Assembly (NCBI RefSeq): GCF_034006665.1
Contig: NZ_JAVESI010000001.1
Coordinates: 62,001-126,000 of the forward strand
Source of the DNA: Trichloromonas sp034006665
GTDB taxonomy: Bacteria; Desulfobacterota; Desulfuromonadia; Desulfuromonadales; Trichloromonadaceae
Direction: 5' to 3'
DNA: 64,000 nt
The notes below the pieces were generated by a model. That model saw nothing but the letters and a program-made list of their open reading frames with translations. It did not search any database and was not told the DNA's origin. Positions 7,795 to 16,538 of the stretch are shown here, in pieces. A program made the position numbers and the translations under genes. How positions within the stretch are numbered: position 1 is the first letter of the stretch; every line of letters begins with the position of its first letter.

Positions 7795-9102
7795 TCAGCT
7801 CTTCTGCCCTTGCCGCCGCAGCAGGTCACCGGCCTGAGCCCCGACCGGCAGCGCCATGAGGATGCGCCCGTTCGGCTGACCGGCAGCCAGGGATTCGCCC
7901 GTTTCGCTTCGCAGTTCGCCGACGGTGAAGCTCCCCTGGCGCATGCCCGGCCCGATCAGTTCCAGCGTCTCGCCGGGAAAGAAGCGGTTGCGTCCCTCCA
8001 CCAGCACCCGACCGTCAGCGAAACATTCGCGCACCACACCGACGAAATCGTAGGTGCGGCGATATTTGGAGTCGGCGGTGTGCACCCTGGCTTCCGCTCC
8101 ACCGAAGAGAAAGCCGGTATCGTAAGGCCGATGGCTGACTTTTTCCAACTCCTCAAGCCAGAGAGGATCGCAGCGGTAGTTTGACGGATCGTCCCGGTAG
8201 CGGTCAAGGGCCGCCCGATAGACCCGGGTGACCGCTGCCAGATAGTAGACCGTCTTCATCCGCCCTTCGATCTTCAGGCTGTGGACCCCCGCCTTGATGA
8301 GCGCGGGCAGATGCTCGATCAGGCAGAGGTCGCGACTGTTGAGCAGATAGCTGCCCCGGTCATCCTCCTCGATGGGAAAATATTCCCCGGGGCGGGTCTC
8401 CTCGACCAGGGCGTAGCGCCAACGGCAGGGATGGGCGCAGGCCCCCTGGTTGGCGCTGCGGCCGGTCATGGCCGCCGAGAGCAGACAGCGCCCGGAATAG
8501 GCGACGCACATGGCGCCATGGACGAAAACCTCCAGTTCCACCTCCGTTTCCCGGCGAATGGCGGCGATCTCATCCAGGGACAATTCCCGGGCGAGATTGA
8601 TTCGCCGCGCTCCCGCCGCCGCCCAGAAACGGGCCGCCGCGCCGTTGGTGGTATTGGCCTGGGTCGAAAGGTGGATTTCCCGACCCGGATCGAGTTGCCG
8701 GATCAAGGCGAGGACACCGGGGTCGGCAACGATATAGGCGTCGAAATCGAGAGGCCTCAAAGCTTCAAGATAGGCTTGCAGCCGAGGCAGATCCGCTTGG
8801 CGCAGGTAGGCGTTGAGGGTCAGGTAAAGGCGCTTGCCCCGGCGCTGGGCTAGTTCCCGGGCCCGGGCCAGGGCATCGAGATCGAATTTGCCCGCGGGGG
8901 CGCGCAGGCCGAAATCATCGCCGCCGAGATAGGCGGCATCGGCCCCGTAGTCGAAAGCCACCCGGAGTTTTTCCGGGTCGCCGGCGGGAGCTAGCAGTTC
9001 AGGGAAAGACAGTTTTTCCGGCCTGCCGGCGGGAGCGAGCAGTTCGGGGATGAATAGTTTTTCCGGCTCGCCGGCGGGAGCCAGCAGTTCGGGGAGAGAC
9101 AT
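7795..9102 (-). CDS. Peptidase U32 family protein, TrhP (YegQ)-like tRNA hydroxylation protein
   Basis: 435 aa from the ATG at 9102 (MSLPELLAPAG, the usual family start). ATG 9114 and a longer in-frame extension to 9165 are possible but lack well-placed ribosome sites. The U32 signature EVFVHGAMCVAYSGRC is present, with further Cys in NQGACAHPC that suit an Fe-S cluster, and LKIEGRMKT downstream. The ~435-aa length fits TrhP, which acts in prephenate-dependent 5-hydroxyuridine formation in tRNA, better than the ~650-aa rRNA enzyme RlhA. Odd feature: residues 4-48 are three tandem 15-residue repeats of PELLAPAGxPEKLxx, two more than needed. Nearby signalling genes do not explain its role. Confidence 0.85.
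   Translation of the reverse strand: MSLPELLAPAGEPEKLFIPELLAPAGRPEKLSFPELLAPAGDPEKLRVAFDYGADAAYLGGDDFGLRAPAGKFDLDALARARELAQRRGKRLYLTLNAYLRQADLPRLQAYLEALRPLDFDAYIVADPGVLALIRQLDPGREIHLSTQANTTNGAAARFWAAAGARRINLARELSLDEIAAIRRETEVELEVFVHGAMCVAYSGRCLLSAAMTGRSANQGACAHPCRWRYALVEETRPGEYFPIEEDDRGSYLLNSRDLCLIEHLPALIKAGVHSLKIEGRMKTVYYLAAVTRVYRAALDRYRDDPSNYRCDPLWLEELEKVSHRPYDTGFLFGGAEARVHTADSKYRRTYDFVGVVRECFADGRVLVEGRNRFFPGETLELIGPGMRQGSFTVGELRSETGESLAAGQPNGRILMALPVGAQAGDLLRRQGQKS
8959..9093 (-). repeat. Three tandem 45-bp repeats in the 5' end of the U32 gene
   Basis: Three consecutive 45-base units encode PELLAPAGEPEKLFI, PELLAPAGRPEKLSF and PELLAPAGDPEKLRV. The units differ at a few bases, mostly in codon third positions and the last two codons, so the duplication is not brand new. 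The third unit runs on into the conserved U32 domain and is probably the ancestral one. Confidence 0.9.
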
Positions 9103-9207
9103 GTTCTCTTTCATCCTTTTCGGGAAATGCTCGGAGAATACCACATAATCCGCCGGAAATGGCAAGGACCTGTCCGAACGACGACGGCGGTGAAAATCCG
9201 TTCCATC

Positions 9208-9236
9208 TTGACAAGGGCTTAAAAAATTTATATTTT
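9208..9236 (+). promoter_or_regulatory. Sigma-70-type promoter for the cpoB-like gene
   Basis: TTGACA at 9208-9213 and TATTTT at 9231-9236 are separated by 17 bases, in an AT-rich stretch upstream of the lipoprotein gene starting at 9288. Confidence 0.75.
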
Positions 9237-9287
9237 TTTAGCTATTGCGCGCGGCGACGCGATTTTTTTATGAGGGAGGGAAACCGC

Positions 9288-9971
9288 ATGTTTCATCATC
9301 TCGGCATCCTGCTTTTGTCGGTTCTTCTTCTGACCGGGCTGACCGCTTGCCTCGCTCCCCGTCCGACCGTCGATCTCACCCCGATCGAAGGGGATCTTAA
9401 GGATTTAGGCCAGGAGCAACGACGGCTGGCCGAGCGCCTCGACGGACAGGAGAGCCGACTGGCGAATCTCGAAGAACGGCTGCAAGCTCAGGAAGAACGC
9501 TTGAGCGCCCCAGCATCGGCAGAACCGGAAGCCAAAAAAGTCACCGCCGAGCGGGAAATGACGCCCCCGCCCGCGATCATCGCCCCCGCCCCTGCAGACG
9601 ATACAGGGCCGGACAGCGCCGCCGAACTCTACCGCCAATCCTTTTCCCACTACGCCGCCGGCCGCTTCGCGCGGGGGGTCGACGGCTTTCAGGACTTCCT
9701 GCGGCAATATCCCGAGCATGAATATACCGGCCACGCCAAATATTGGCTCGGAGAATGCTTCTACAGCCAGCAACGATACGAAGAGGCGGTCGCGGCCTAC
9801 AAACGCGCGGTGGAAAATCACCCAAAGGGGAGCAAGGCTCCCGACGCCCTGCTCAAAATGTCCGAAGCCTTGAAACAGCTGGGACAAACCCAACATGCCG
9901 ACGCCGCGTTGCAGGCCCTGAGCAGTCGCTATCCGGAGAGCCGGGCGGCACACAGCCTCAACCGGAACTGA
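9288..9971 (+). CDS. Tol-Pal-associated TPR lipoprotein, CpoB/YbgF-like
   Basis: 227 aa from the ATG at 9288, which has GAGGGAGG eight bases before it; two upstream in-frame starts lack this. A signal sequence ends in lipobox LTAC (Cys near residue 20), so the protein is a lipoprotein rather than the soluble form of E. coli CpoB. A short coiled coil (~35-70) is followed by a Pro/Ala linker and three TPR repeats (~105-225) with the YbgF features AKYWLGECFYSQQRYEEA and HPKGSKAPDALLKM. CpoB links Tol-Pal constriction to peptidoglycan synthesis. The tol-pal genes are not in the window; a LysM protein gene follows by 30 bases and likely belongs to the same transcript. Confidence 0.82.
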   Translation: MFHHLGILLLSVLLLTGLTACLAPRPTVDLTPIEGDLKDLGQEQRRLAERLDGQESRLANLEERLQAQEERLSAPASAEPEAKKVTAEREMTPPPAIIAPAPADDTGPDSAAELYRQSFSHYAAGRFARGVDGFQDFLRQYPEHEYTGHAKYWLGECFYSQQRYEEAVAAYKRAVENHPKGSKAPDALLKMSEALKQLGQTQHADAALQALSSRYPESRAAHSLNRN

Positions 9972-10001
9972 CTTTCGTCACACCTCAACCTGGGGGAATT
10001 C

Positions 10002-10991
10002 ATGCGCCTCGCCAAACCCACCCTGCTGCTCGCCCTGCTCCTCTGGCCCCTCTTTACCTTCGCCCAGGGGGAAATACAGACCTACGTCATCAAGAAGGGG
10101 GATACCCTCTGGGGGATCTCCCAACGGTTTCTCAAGGATCCCTATTACTGGCCCAGCCTGTGGTCCAACAACCCGGATCTGACCAATCCCCACCTGATCT
10201 ACCCCGGCCAGGAAATCACCATCTACGATGGCCGCGTGCAACTGGTGCCGGTCGCCGAAACTGCGGCGGAAATCACCGAACCGGCGCCTCCGCCGGAGCC
10301 GGTCGAGGAAACGACCATCACCATCCAGCAAGGGGGACGCGGCTTCGTCAGCGAGGATGAATTCAACGCCGCCGGCACCCTGGTCGACACCACCGACAAC
10401 CGCCTGCTCATCGCCAGCGGCGAAACGGTCTTTCTCGACATCAAGAACTTGGAATCGGTGCAGCCCGGCGACCTTTACTCCCTCTTCGACGTCGGCGAGC
10501 CGGTCACTCATCCCCAAACCGGCCGAAAGGTCGGCTATTTGGTCGAGGATATCGGGACGGTGCGCATCGTTACCGTCAATGAAGAAGTGGCGACGGGGGA
10601 AATCGACAAGGCCTACCAGGAGATCGAGCGCGGCGCCCGGCTGCGTCCCTACCAGCCGGCTCCGGCCTCCATCGACCTGAAGCGGGCCACCAGCGCCCTG
10701 ACTGGCACCCTGATCGAAGCCCACGACAGTAAACTCGCCCTGAGCCAGTACGACATCGTCTATCTCGATCTCGGCAGCGACGACGGCCTGCAGGTCGGCA
10801 ACCTGCTCAACATCACCCGCCCCCGGGACGCCTCGGCCATGGGGTTGAACACCTCGGGGCTCAAACTCCCCGATGTTCTCCTCGGCGCGGCCGTGGTCAT
10901 CGAGACCCACCCCCGTGCCGCCGCCGCGCTGGTGCTGAAAATCGCCGAACCCCTCTACCGCGGGGATCGCATGTCGACGGTCATGGAATAG
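10002..10991 (+). CDS. LysM domain cell-envelope protein
   Basis: 329 aa. A signal peptide (residues ~1-22, ending FTFAQG) is followed by one LysM domain (~27-75: YVIKKGDTLWGISQRF ... NPHLIYPGQEITI), which binds peptidoglycan. The rest (~110-329) has no recognised catalytic domain; it is rich in short beta-like segments and may be a surface or periplasmic scaffold. It has a GGGGG-containing ribosome site before ATG 10002 and sits 30 bases after the cpoB-like gene, with a terminator right after its stop, so the two form an envelope-related pair. Confidence 0.8.
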   Translation: MRLAKPTLLLALLLWPLFTFAQGEIQTYVIKKGDTLWGISQRFLKDPYYWPSLWSNNPDLTNPHLIYPGQEITIYDGRVQLVPVAETAAEITEPAPPPEPVEETTITIQQGGRGFVSEDEFNAAGTLVDTTDNRLLIASGETVFLDIKNLESVQPGDLYSLFDVGEPVTHPQTGRKVGYLVEDIGTVRIVTVNEEVATGEIDKAYQEIERGARLRPYQPAPASIDLKRATSALTGTLIEAHDSKLALSQYDIVYLDLGSDDGLQVGNLLNITRPRDASAMGLNTSGLKLPDVLLGAAVVIETHPRAAAALVLKIAEPLYRGDRMSTVME

Positions 10992-11017
10992 ACCGGAAAC
11001 AAACGGTCATAGATTGC

Positions 11018-11057
11018 AAAGAAGGATTGAGGGAGACTTCAATCCTTCTTTAATTTT
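11018..11057 (+). terminator. Intrinsic terminator after the LysM gene
   Basis: A 12-bp inverted repeat (AAGAAGGATTGA at 11019-11030, TCAATCCTTCTT at 11039-11050) with an 8-base loop is followed by TTAATTTT. Confidence 0.8.
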
Positions 11058-11077
11058 GCGAACGCATGGAGGGATTG

Positions 11078-12178
11078 ATGCCGACGGCTATGGAACGCGC
11101 CTGGCTGCGCCTGCATCTCACCCGGGGATTGGGACGCGTCGGACTGAACCGGCTGATGGCGGCCTTCGCCTCCCCCGAGGCGATTCTCGCCGCCGTCCCC
11201 CGGGACTGGACCCGCCGGGCGGGGATCCGGCCAGCGGTGGCTGAAGCCCTGCCCGCCGCCGATGCCCCGCTTCTGCGCCAGGCCGAGGAGTTGCTGGAGC
11301 GCGACGACGTGCGCCTCATCAGCTTCTGGGATGAAGCGGACTACCCTCCCCTGCTGCGCCAGCTGCCCGACCCGCCCGCCCTGCTCTACCGGCGCGGCCA
11401 ACTTACCGATCAGCCGGCCCTGGCGGTGGTCGGCGCCCGCCAGGCAACGACGGCCGGACGGCGCCTCACCGACGAAATCTGCGCCGAACTCGCCGCGCGC
11501 GGGATCGCCATTGTCAGTGGCCTCGCCCGTGGTATCGATACGGCGGCCCACGAAGGGGCCCTGCGCGGGTCGGGACAGACCGTCGCCGTGCTCGGCTGCG
11601 GCATCGATCAGGTCTATCCCCCCGAGAACCGCCGCCTCTTCCAGCGCATCGCCGAAGAAGGGGCACTGCTCTCCGAATATCCCCCCGGAACGGCCCCGCT
11701 GGCTGGACATTTTCCCGCCCGCAACCGCATTATCAGCGGCCTCGCCCAAGGGGTGCTGATCGTCGAGGCGGCCGAGGGGAGCGGTTCGCTGATCACCGCC
11801 GACTTCGCCCTGGAACAAGGGCGCGAGGTCTTCGCCGTGCCTGGGCCGGTCTACGCCGAAACAAGCGGCGGGGTCAACCGCCTGCTCAAAGAGGGCGCCC
11901 ATCTGGTCACCGAACCCGCCGACATCCTCGAAGTCCTTTGGCCAGGAACCCCATCCCGCGGGCAACGGCAAAAGGAAGAGTCCCTCCTGGAAAAGCTCTC
12001 AGGAACGGCCCTGACCGTCTATCGGAACCTCGGCCGGGAACCGCTCCACATCGATGAATTAGCGCGGAAAACCGGCTTGACACCCATGGAGCTTTCCGCT
12101 ATTTTGTTGCACCTGGAACTCCGGGGGGGGGTTGAACAGATCCCCGGAATGCGCTATCTGCGCGGCCGGGAAGCCTGA
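11078..12178 (+). CDS. dprA: DNA-processing protein DprA (Smf)
   Basis: 366 aa from ATG 11078, chosen because GGAGG ends five bases before it; an ATG at 11066 in the same frame overlaps that ribosome site. DprA loads RecA on incoming single-stranded DNA during natural transformation. Visible: an N-terminal SAM-like helical region, the Rossmann core (~residues 105-290) with GARQATTAG, SGLARGID, GCGIDQVYPPEN, RNRIISGL and GSGSLITA motifs, and a C-terminal winged-helix domain (~305-366). It lies upstream of smg and topA, a common order in many bacteria. No other competence gene is seen here. Confidence 0.93.
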   Translation: MPTAMERAWLRLHLTRGLGRVGLNRLMAAFASPEAILAAVPRDWTRRAGIRPAVAEALPAADAPLLRQAEELLERDDVRLISFWDEADYPPLLRQLPDPPALLYRRGQLTDQPALAVVGARQATTAGRRLTDEICAELAARGIAIVSGLARGIDTAAHEGALRGSGQTVAVLGCGIDQVYPPENRRLFQRIAEEGALLSEYPPGTAPLAGHFPARNRIISGLAQGVLIVEAAEGSGSLITADFALEQGREVFAVPGPVYAETSGGVNRLLKEGAHLVTEPADILEVLWPGTPSRGQRQKEESLLEKLSGTALTVYRNLGREPLHIDELARKTGLTPMELSAILLHLELRGGVEQIPGMRYLRGREA

Positions 12179-12212
12179 AACCGACAACGAACCACTTGCC
12201 GCAGGAGACATC

Positions 12213-12680
12213 TTGAGAGAGCGGGTTCTGGCTATCGTGAGCATCATCGCCCAGTATGTCATGGCCGACAGCACGCAACTCACCGAAAGTGACATTGTCG
12301 AAGGATTGATGGCCGAAGGCTTCGACGCCGCGGAAATCGACGCCGCCTTTCGCTGGATGGAAGATCTCAACCTGCAAACGTCCTCATCCGCCGCCTCCCC
12401 GCTGCACCTTCCGACCCATCGGGTCTTCACCCTGGAAGAAACCTGGGGGCTGTCCGCCGAGGCCCGGGGCTTTCTCATCCGCTTGCGCGCCCTGGGTATC
12501 GTCGACGACGAAGCCGAGGAAGAGATCATAGAGCGCGCCCTGCAAATCGCCGAGGACGATGTCTCCCTCAATGAAATAAAGGCGCTGGCGGCCCTCGTCC
12601 TCTTTTCCCGAAGTACGCGAGACTGGCACCGGGAAGTCGACTGTTTCATGGAGGACGACTGGGGGCGGATGTTCCACTGA
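12213..12680 (+). CDS. smg: Smg (DUF494) family protein, TTG start
   Basis: 155 aa. The start chosen is TTG at 12213, five bases after AGGAG (12203-12207), giving MRERVLAIVSIIAQYVM, which matches the family N-terminus; an ATG 27 codons earlier lies inside dprA and adds unrelated residues. Smg/DUF494 is a small cytoplasmic family of unclear function that is repeatedly found between dprA and topA, exactly as here. The conserved DIVEGLMAEGF, AAFRWMEDL and the C-terminal helical region are present. A terminator follows, so dprA-smg are separated from topA. Confidence 0.85.
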   Translation: MRERVLAIVSIIAQYVMADSTQLTESDIVEGLMAEGFDAAEIDAAFRWMEDLNLQTSSSAASPLHLPTHRVFTLEETWGLSAEARGFLIRLRALGIVDDEAEEEIIERALQIAEDDVSLNEIKALAALVLFSRSTRDWHREVDCFMEDDWGRMFH

Positions 12681-12695
12681 AAAAAGACTTTTTCC

Positions 12696-12727
12696 AGGCT
12701 GCGGACCCCCGCAGCCTTTTTGCTTTT
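12696..12727 (+). terminator. Intrinsic terminator between smg and topA
   Basis: A stem AGGCTGCGG (12696-12704) with CCGCAGCCT (12709-12717) and a 4-base loop is followed by TTTTTGCTTTT. Confidence 0.85.
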
Positions 12728-12745
12728 AACCAAACCGAGGCATTC

Positions 12746-15094
12746 ATGGCAAAATCACTGGTCATCGTCGAGTCCCCCGCCAAGGCGAAAACCATCGAAA
12801 AATTTCTCGGCAAGGGCTTCAAGGTCCTCGCCTCCTACGGTCACGTCCGCGCCCTGCCGAGCAAGCAGGGGTCGGTGGATGTCGCCCATGACTTCGAACC
12901 CAAATATCATGTCCTGCCGGAGAGCAAGAAGCAGCTCGACCTGCTGAAAAAGGAAGCGCAGGGGAGCGACGAACTGATTCTCGCCACCGACCTTGACCGC
13001 GAAGGGGAGGCTATCGCCTGGCATCTGCTCGAAGCCCTCGGCATCGACGAGCAGGGGAGCAAACCGACCGTCAAGCGCGTCACCTTTCACGAGATCACCA
13101 AGGACGCCATCCTCAAGGCGATGAGCGAACCTCGGCATATCGCCCGGGATCTGGTCGACGCCCAGCAGGCCCGCTCGATCCTCGACTACCTGGTCGGCTT
13201 CAATCTCTCTCCCTTCCTCTGGAAGAAGATCCGCTACGGCCTCTCCGCCGGCCGGGTACAGTCGGTGGCCCTGCGCCTGATCTGCGAGCGGGAAAAAGAG
13301 ATCGCCGCCTTCCTTCCCCAGGAATACTGGACTATCGACGCCCTGCTGCGCGCCGCGAGCGGGCAGGATTTCAAGGCGCGGCTCTTCACCGTCGACGGCA
13401 AGCGCCTGGACAAACTGGAGATCGGCGACGAAGCGGCCGCCCGGCAGCTGGTGACGGCCATCGCCCAGGAGGATTTCCGGGTCACCTCCCTGGTGCGCAA
13501 GGAGAAAAAACGCAACCCGGCGGCCCCCTTCACCACCAGCACCCTGCAACAGGAGGCGAGCCGCAAGCTCGGCTTCTCGGCGCGCAAGACCATGTCCACG
13601 GCGCAGAAGCTTTACGAGGGGATCGACATCGGCCAGGGTTCCGTCGGTCTGATTACTTATATGCGTACCGACTCGGTGGCCCTGTCGACGGTGGCCACCA
13701 ACGAAGCCCGCGAAGTCATCAGCCAGCGCTTCGGCCAGGAATACGCCCTCGACCATCCGCGGGTTTACAAGAGCAAGGCGAAGAACGCCCAGGAAGCCCA
13801 TGAGGCGATCCGGCCCACAACCATCGCCAACACCCCGGAGAAGCTCAAGCCCTTCCTCTCCTCCGACCAGTTCCGCCTCTACCAGCTGATCTGGACACGC
13901 ACCGTCGCCTCGCAGATGGCCGCCGCCGTCCTCGAAGCGACCACCGTCGACCTGGCGGCGGGGGAGCGCTTCACCTTCCGCGCCAGCGGCCAGGTCATCC
14001 GCTTCCCCGGCTTCATGAAGCTCTACATCGAAGGGACCGACAGTCCCGATGAGGAGCAGGAAGGCACCCTGCCGGCCCTGGCCGAAGGGGAGGCCGTTAA
14101 GCGTAAGGAACTGCTGCCGGAACAGCACTTCACCCAGGCGCCCCCCCGCTTCACCGAAGCCAGCCTGGTCAAGACCCTGGAGGAATACGGCATCGGCCGC
14201 CCCTCGACCTACGCTTCAATCATGAACACCCTGGTGGTGCGCAAGTACGTGCGCCTGGAAAAACGCGCCTTCTTCGCCGAGGATGTGGGGATGGTGGTCA
14301 ACGACCTGCTGGTCAACCACTTCGCCCGCTACGTCGACTACGACTTCACCGCCAAGTTGGAGGAAGACCTCGACGCCATCTCCCGGGGCGAGGAAACCTG
14401 GCGGCCGGTCATCCGCGGTTTCTGGGAGCCCTTCATCGCCCTGCTCAAGCAGAAGGAGAAGGAGGTCACCAAGGAAGACCTCACCACGGAAAAGACCGAC
14501 CGGGTCTGCCCCGACTGCGGCCGACCACTGGTCATCAAGCTCGGCCGCAGCGGCCGCTTCCTGGCCTGCAGCGGCTTCCCCGAGTGCCGCTACACCGAGC
14601 CCCTCTCCGCCGAGGAACAGCCGGAACCGGAACTTTCCGAGGAGAAGTGCGACAAGTGCGGCGCGCCGATGCTCATCAAAATGGGGCGTTACGGCAAGTT
14701 CCTGGCCTGTAGCGCCTACCCCAACTGCAAGAACATCCAACCACTGGTCAAACCCAAGTCCCTCGACATCCCCTGCCCCGAGTGCAAGGAAGGGGTGCTG
14801 ATGGAAAAGAAAAGCCGCTACGGCAAGATCTTCTATTCCTGCAGCCGCTACCCCCAATGCAAATACGCCCTCTGGGATCAACCGGTGAACGAACCTTGCC
14901 CCAAATGCGGCCATCCGGTGATCGTCGAGAAGGTCACCAAGCGCTACGGCACTTTCCGCAAATGCCCGACGGAAAACTGCGACTGGAAACTGGAACTGGT
15001 ACCGCCGGAAAAGAAGAGCGCCGACAAAGCGGCCCCGGCGAAGAAGCCGGCAGCCAAGAAGGCTCCGGCAAAGAAAACCAAGTCTGAAGAGTAA
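12746..15094 (+). CDS. topA: DNA topoisomerase I (type IA)
   Basis: 782 aa. Relaxes negative supercoils by single-strand passage. The Toprim domain opens with LVIVESPAKAKTIEKFLG and has DLDREGEAI; the catalytic tyrosine is Tyr305 in GLITYMRTDS. After the topoisomerase core (~residues 1-570) come four Cys4 zinc ribbons (CPDCG, CDKCG, CPECK and CPKCG, from ~588 to 745) and a Lys/Ala-rich tail (~750-782) likely to bind DNA non-specifically. E. coli TopA has three Cys4 units; four is within the family's range. The gene stands behind a terminator and is followed by a perfect hairpin and trmFO. Confidence 0.97.
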   Translation: MAKSLVIVESPAKAKTIEKFLGKGFKVLASYGHVRALPSKQGSVDVAHDFEPKYHVLPESKKQLDLLKKEAQGSDELILATDLDREGEAIAWHLLEALGIDEQGSKPTVKRVTFHEITKDAILKAMSEPRHIARDLVDAQQARSILDYLVGFNLSPFLWKKIRYGLSAGRVQSVALRLICEREKEIAAFLPQEYWTIDALLRAASGQDFKARLFTVDGKRLDKLEIGDEAAARQLVTAIAQEDFRVTSLVRKEKKRNPAAPFTTSTLQQEASRKLGFSARKTMSTAQKLYEGIDIGQGSVGLITYMRTDSVALSTVATNEAREVISQRFGQEYALDHPRVYKSKAKNAQEAHEAIRPTTIANTPEKLKPFLSSDQFRLYQLIWTRTVASQMAAAVLEATTVDLAAGERFTFRASGQVIRFPGFMKLYIEGTDSPDEEQEGTLPALAEGEAVKRKELLPEQHFTQAPPRFTEASLVKTLEEYGIGRPSTYASIMNTLVVRKYVRLEKRAFFAEDVGMVVNDLLVNHFARYVDYDFTAKLEEDLDAISRGEETWRPVIRGFWEPFIALLKQKEKEVTKEDLTTEKTDRVCPDCGRPLVIKLGRSGRFLACSGFPECRYTEPLSAEEQPEPELSEEKCDKCGAPMLIKMGRYGKFLACSAYPNCKNIQPLVKPKSLDIPCPECKEGVLMEKKSRYGKIFYSCSRYPQCKYALWDQPVNEPCPKCGHPVIVEKVTKRYGTFRKCPTENCDWKLELVPPEKKSADKAAPAKKPAAKKAPAKKTKSEE

Positions 15095-15100
15095 GACGCC

Positions 15101-15144
15101 GTCATGGGCGTTCCGGGTTTCATCATCCCCGGAACGCCCATGAC
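15101..15144. other. Perfect 17-bp hairpin between topA and trmFO
   Basis: GTCATGGGCGTTCCGGG at 15101-15117 is exactly complementary to 15128-15144, with a 10-base loop. No T-run follows on either strand, so it is not a standard intrinsic terminator. It could pause polymerase, stabilise the topA 3' end or block read-through into trmFO. Confidence 0.8.
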
Positions 15145-15176
15145 TCAGAATACCCCTCCCTGGAAAGACATCCCCC

Positions 15177-16538
15177 GTGGAACCCATCGTCATTATCGGC
15201 GCCGGCCTCGCCGGTTGCGAAGCGGCCTGGCAGGCGGCCAACCAGGGCGCGCCGGTCATCCTCTACGAAATGAAGCCGAAGCGCTTCTCCCCGGCCCATC
15301 AGGCGCAAGGGCTGGCGGAACTGGTCTGCTCCAACAGCCTGCGCGGAGCAGGGCTGAACAACGCCGTCGGCTGCCTCAAGGAAGAGCTGCGACGCTGCCG
15401 GACCCTCTTCATGGAAGCCGCCGACGCCACCGCCGTCCCCGCCGGCGGAGCCCTGGCGGTAGATCGCGAAGGCTTCTCCGCCTACATCACGGAAAAGATT
15501 GCCGCCCATCCCCTGATCGAGCTACGCCGCGAAGAAGTCACGACCCTTCCCGAAACGGGAACGGTGATCGTCGCCTCGGGACCCCTCACCTCGGAGGCTC
15601 TGTCCCAGGAGATCGCCCGGCTCACCGGCAGCGAGCACCTCTATTTTTACGATGCCATCGCGCCCATCGTCGAGGCGGACTCCATCGACTTCGCGAAAGC
15701 CTGGCGCGCCTCCCGCTACGGCAAAGGTGGGGACGACTACGTCAACTGCCCCTTAAGCAAGGAGGAATATTTCGCCTTCGTCGCCGCCCTCAAGGCCGCT
15801 GAGAAAGTGCCGGCCTGGGATTTCGAGAAGATGCTCCACTTCGAGGGCTGCATGCCCATCGAAGAGATGGCCGAACGCGGCGAAATGACCCTGGCCTTCG
15901 GACCGATGAAGCCGGTGGGGCTCCCCGACCCGCGCACCGGCAAGCCCCCCTTCGCCGTGGTCCAGCTGCGCCAGGATGACCGCCACGCCACCCTCTACAA
16001 TCTGGTCGGATTCCAGACCAAACTCACCTATCCCGAGCAGCGACACATCTTCCGCGCCATTCCCGGCCTCGAAGAAGCGCGCTTCGCCCGCCTTGGCAGC
16101 GTCCACCGCAACACCTTCATCAACGCTCCGAGATGCCTGACCCGAACCCTGCAACTCAAAAGCGCTTCGCGGATTTTCTTCGCCGGGCAGATCAGCGGCA
16201 TCGAAGGCTACGTCGAGTCGGCGGCCACGGGTTTTCTTGCCGGCCTCTTCGTCCCCCGTTGGCAGCGGGATCAAGCGCTTCCTCTCCCCCCGGCGACCAC
16301 CGCCCTTGGCGCCCTGCTCGGCCATCTGGCCGACTCCTCACCCGAGAACTTCCAGCCGGTGAACGTCAACTACGGCCTCTTCCCCCCTCTTGAGGGGCAA
16401 CGGAGGAAACGGGCCGACCGCCGCCTGGCCATGGCCGAACGGGCACTGGCGGATCTCGAACCCTGGCGACGGGAAGCCCTCCCCGACACGGCGGTAGGGT
16501 TCGCCGTCGATGTTTCCGACAACGAATTTCAACAATAA
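15177..16538 (+). CDS. trmFO: Methylenetetrahydrofolate-tRNA-(uracil-5-)-methyltransferase TrmFO
   Basis: 453 aa, GTG start. FAD- and folate-dependent enzyme that makes m5U54 in the tRNA T-loop, used in place of SAM-dependent TrmA. The FAD-binding GAGLAGCEAA sits at residues 8-17. The family's two important cysteines are visible as Cys51 in ELVCSNSLRG and Cys225 in FEGCMPIEEMA. The dTMP-independent motifs YVESAATG and VNVNYGLFPP lie toward the C-terminus. Length is normal for the family. The gene follows topA by 83 bases, as in many Gram-positive and delta-proteobacterial genomes. Confidence 0.96.
   Translation: MEPIVIIGAGLAGCEAAWQAANQGAPVILYEMKPKRFSPAHQAQGLAELVCSNSLRGAGLNNAVGCLKEELRRCRTLFMEAADATAVPAGGALAVDREGFSAYITEKIAAHPLIELRREEVTTLPETGTVIVASGPLTSEALSQEIARLTGSEHLYFYDAIAPIVEADSIDFAKAWRASRYGKGGDDYVNCPLSKEEYFAFVAALKAAEKVPAWDFEKMLHFEGCMPIEEMAERGEMTLAFGPMKPVGLPDPRTGKPPFAVVQLRQDDRHATLYNLVGFQTKLTYPEQRHIFRAIPGLEEARFARLGSVHRNTFINAPRCLTRTLQLKSASRIFFAGQISGIEGYVESAATGFLAGLFVPRWQRDQALPLPPATTALGALLGHLADSSPENFQPVNVNYGLFPPLEGQRRKRADRRLAMAERALADLEPWRREALPDTAVGFAVDVSDNEFQQ

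Noticed and set aside
12755..14128. Long minus-strand frame opposite topA
   Set aside because: It mirrors the topA codons, with no motif or ribosome site; topA is clearly the real gene.
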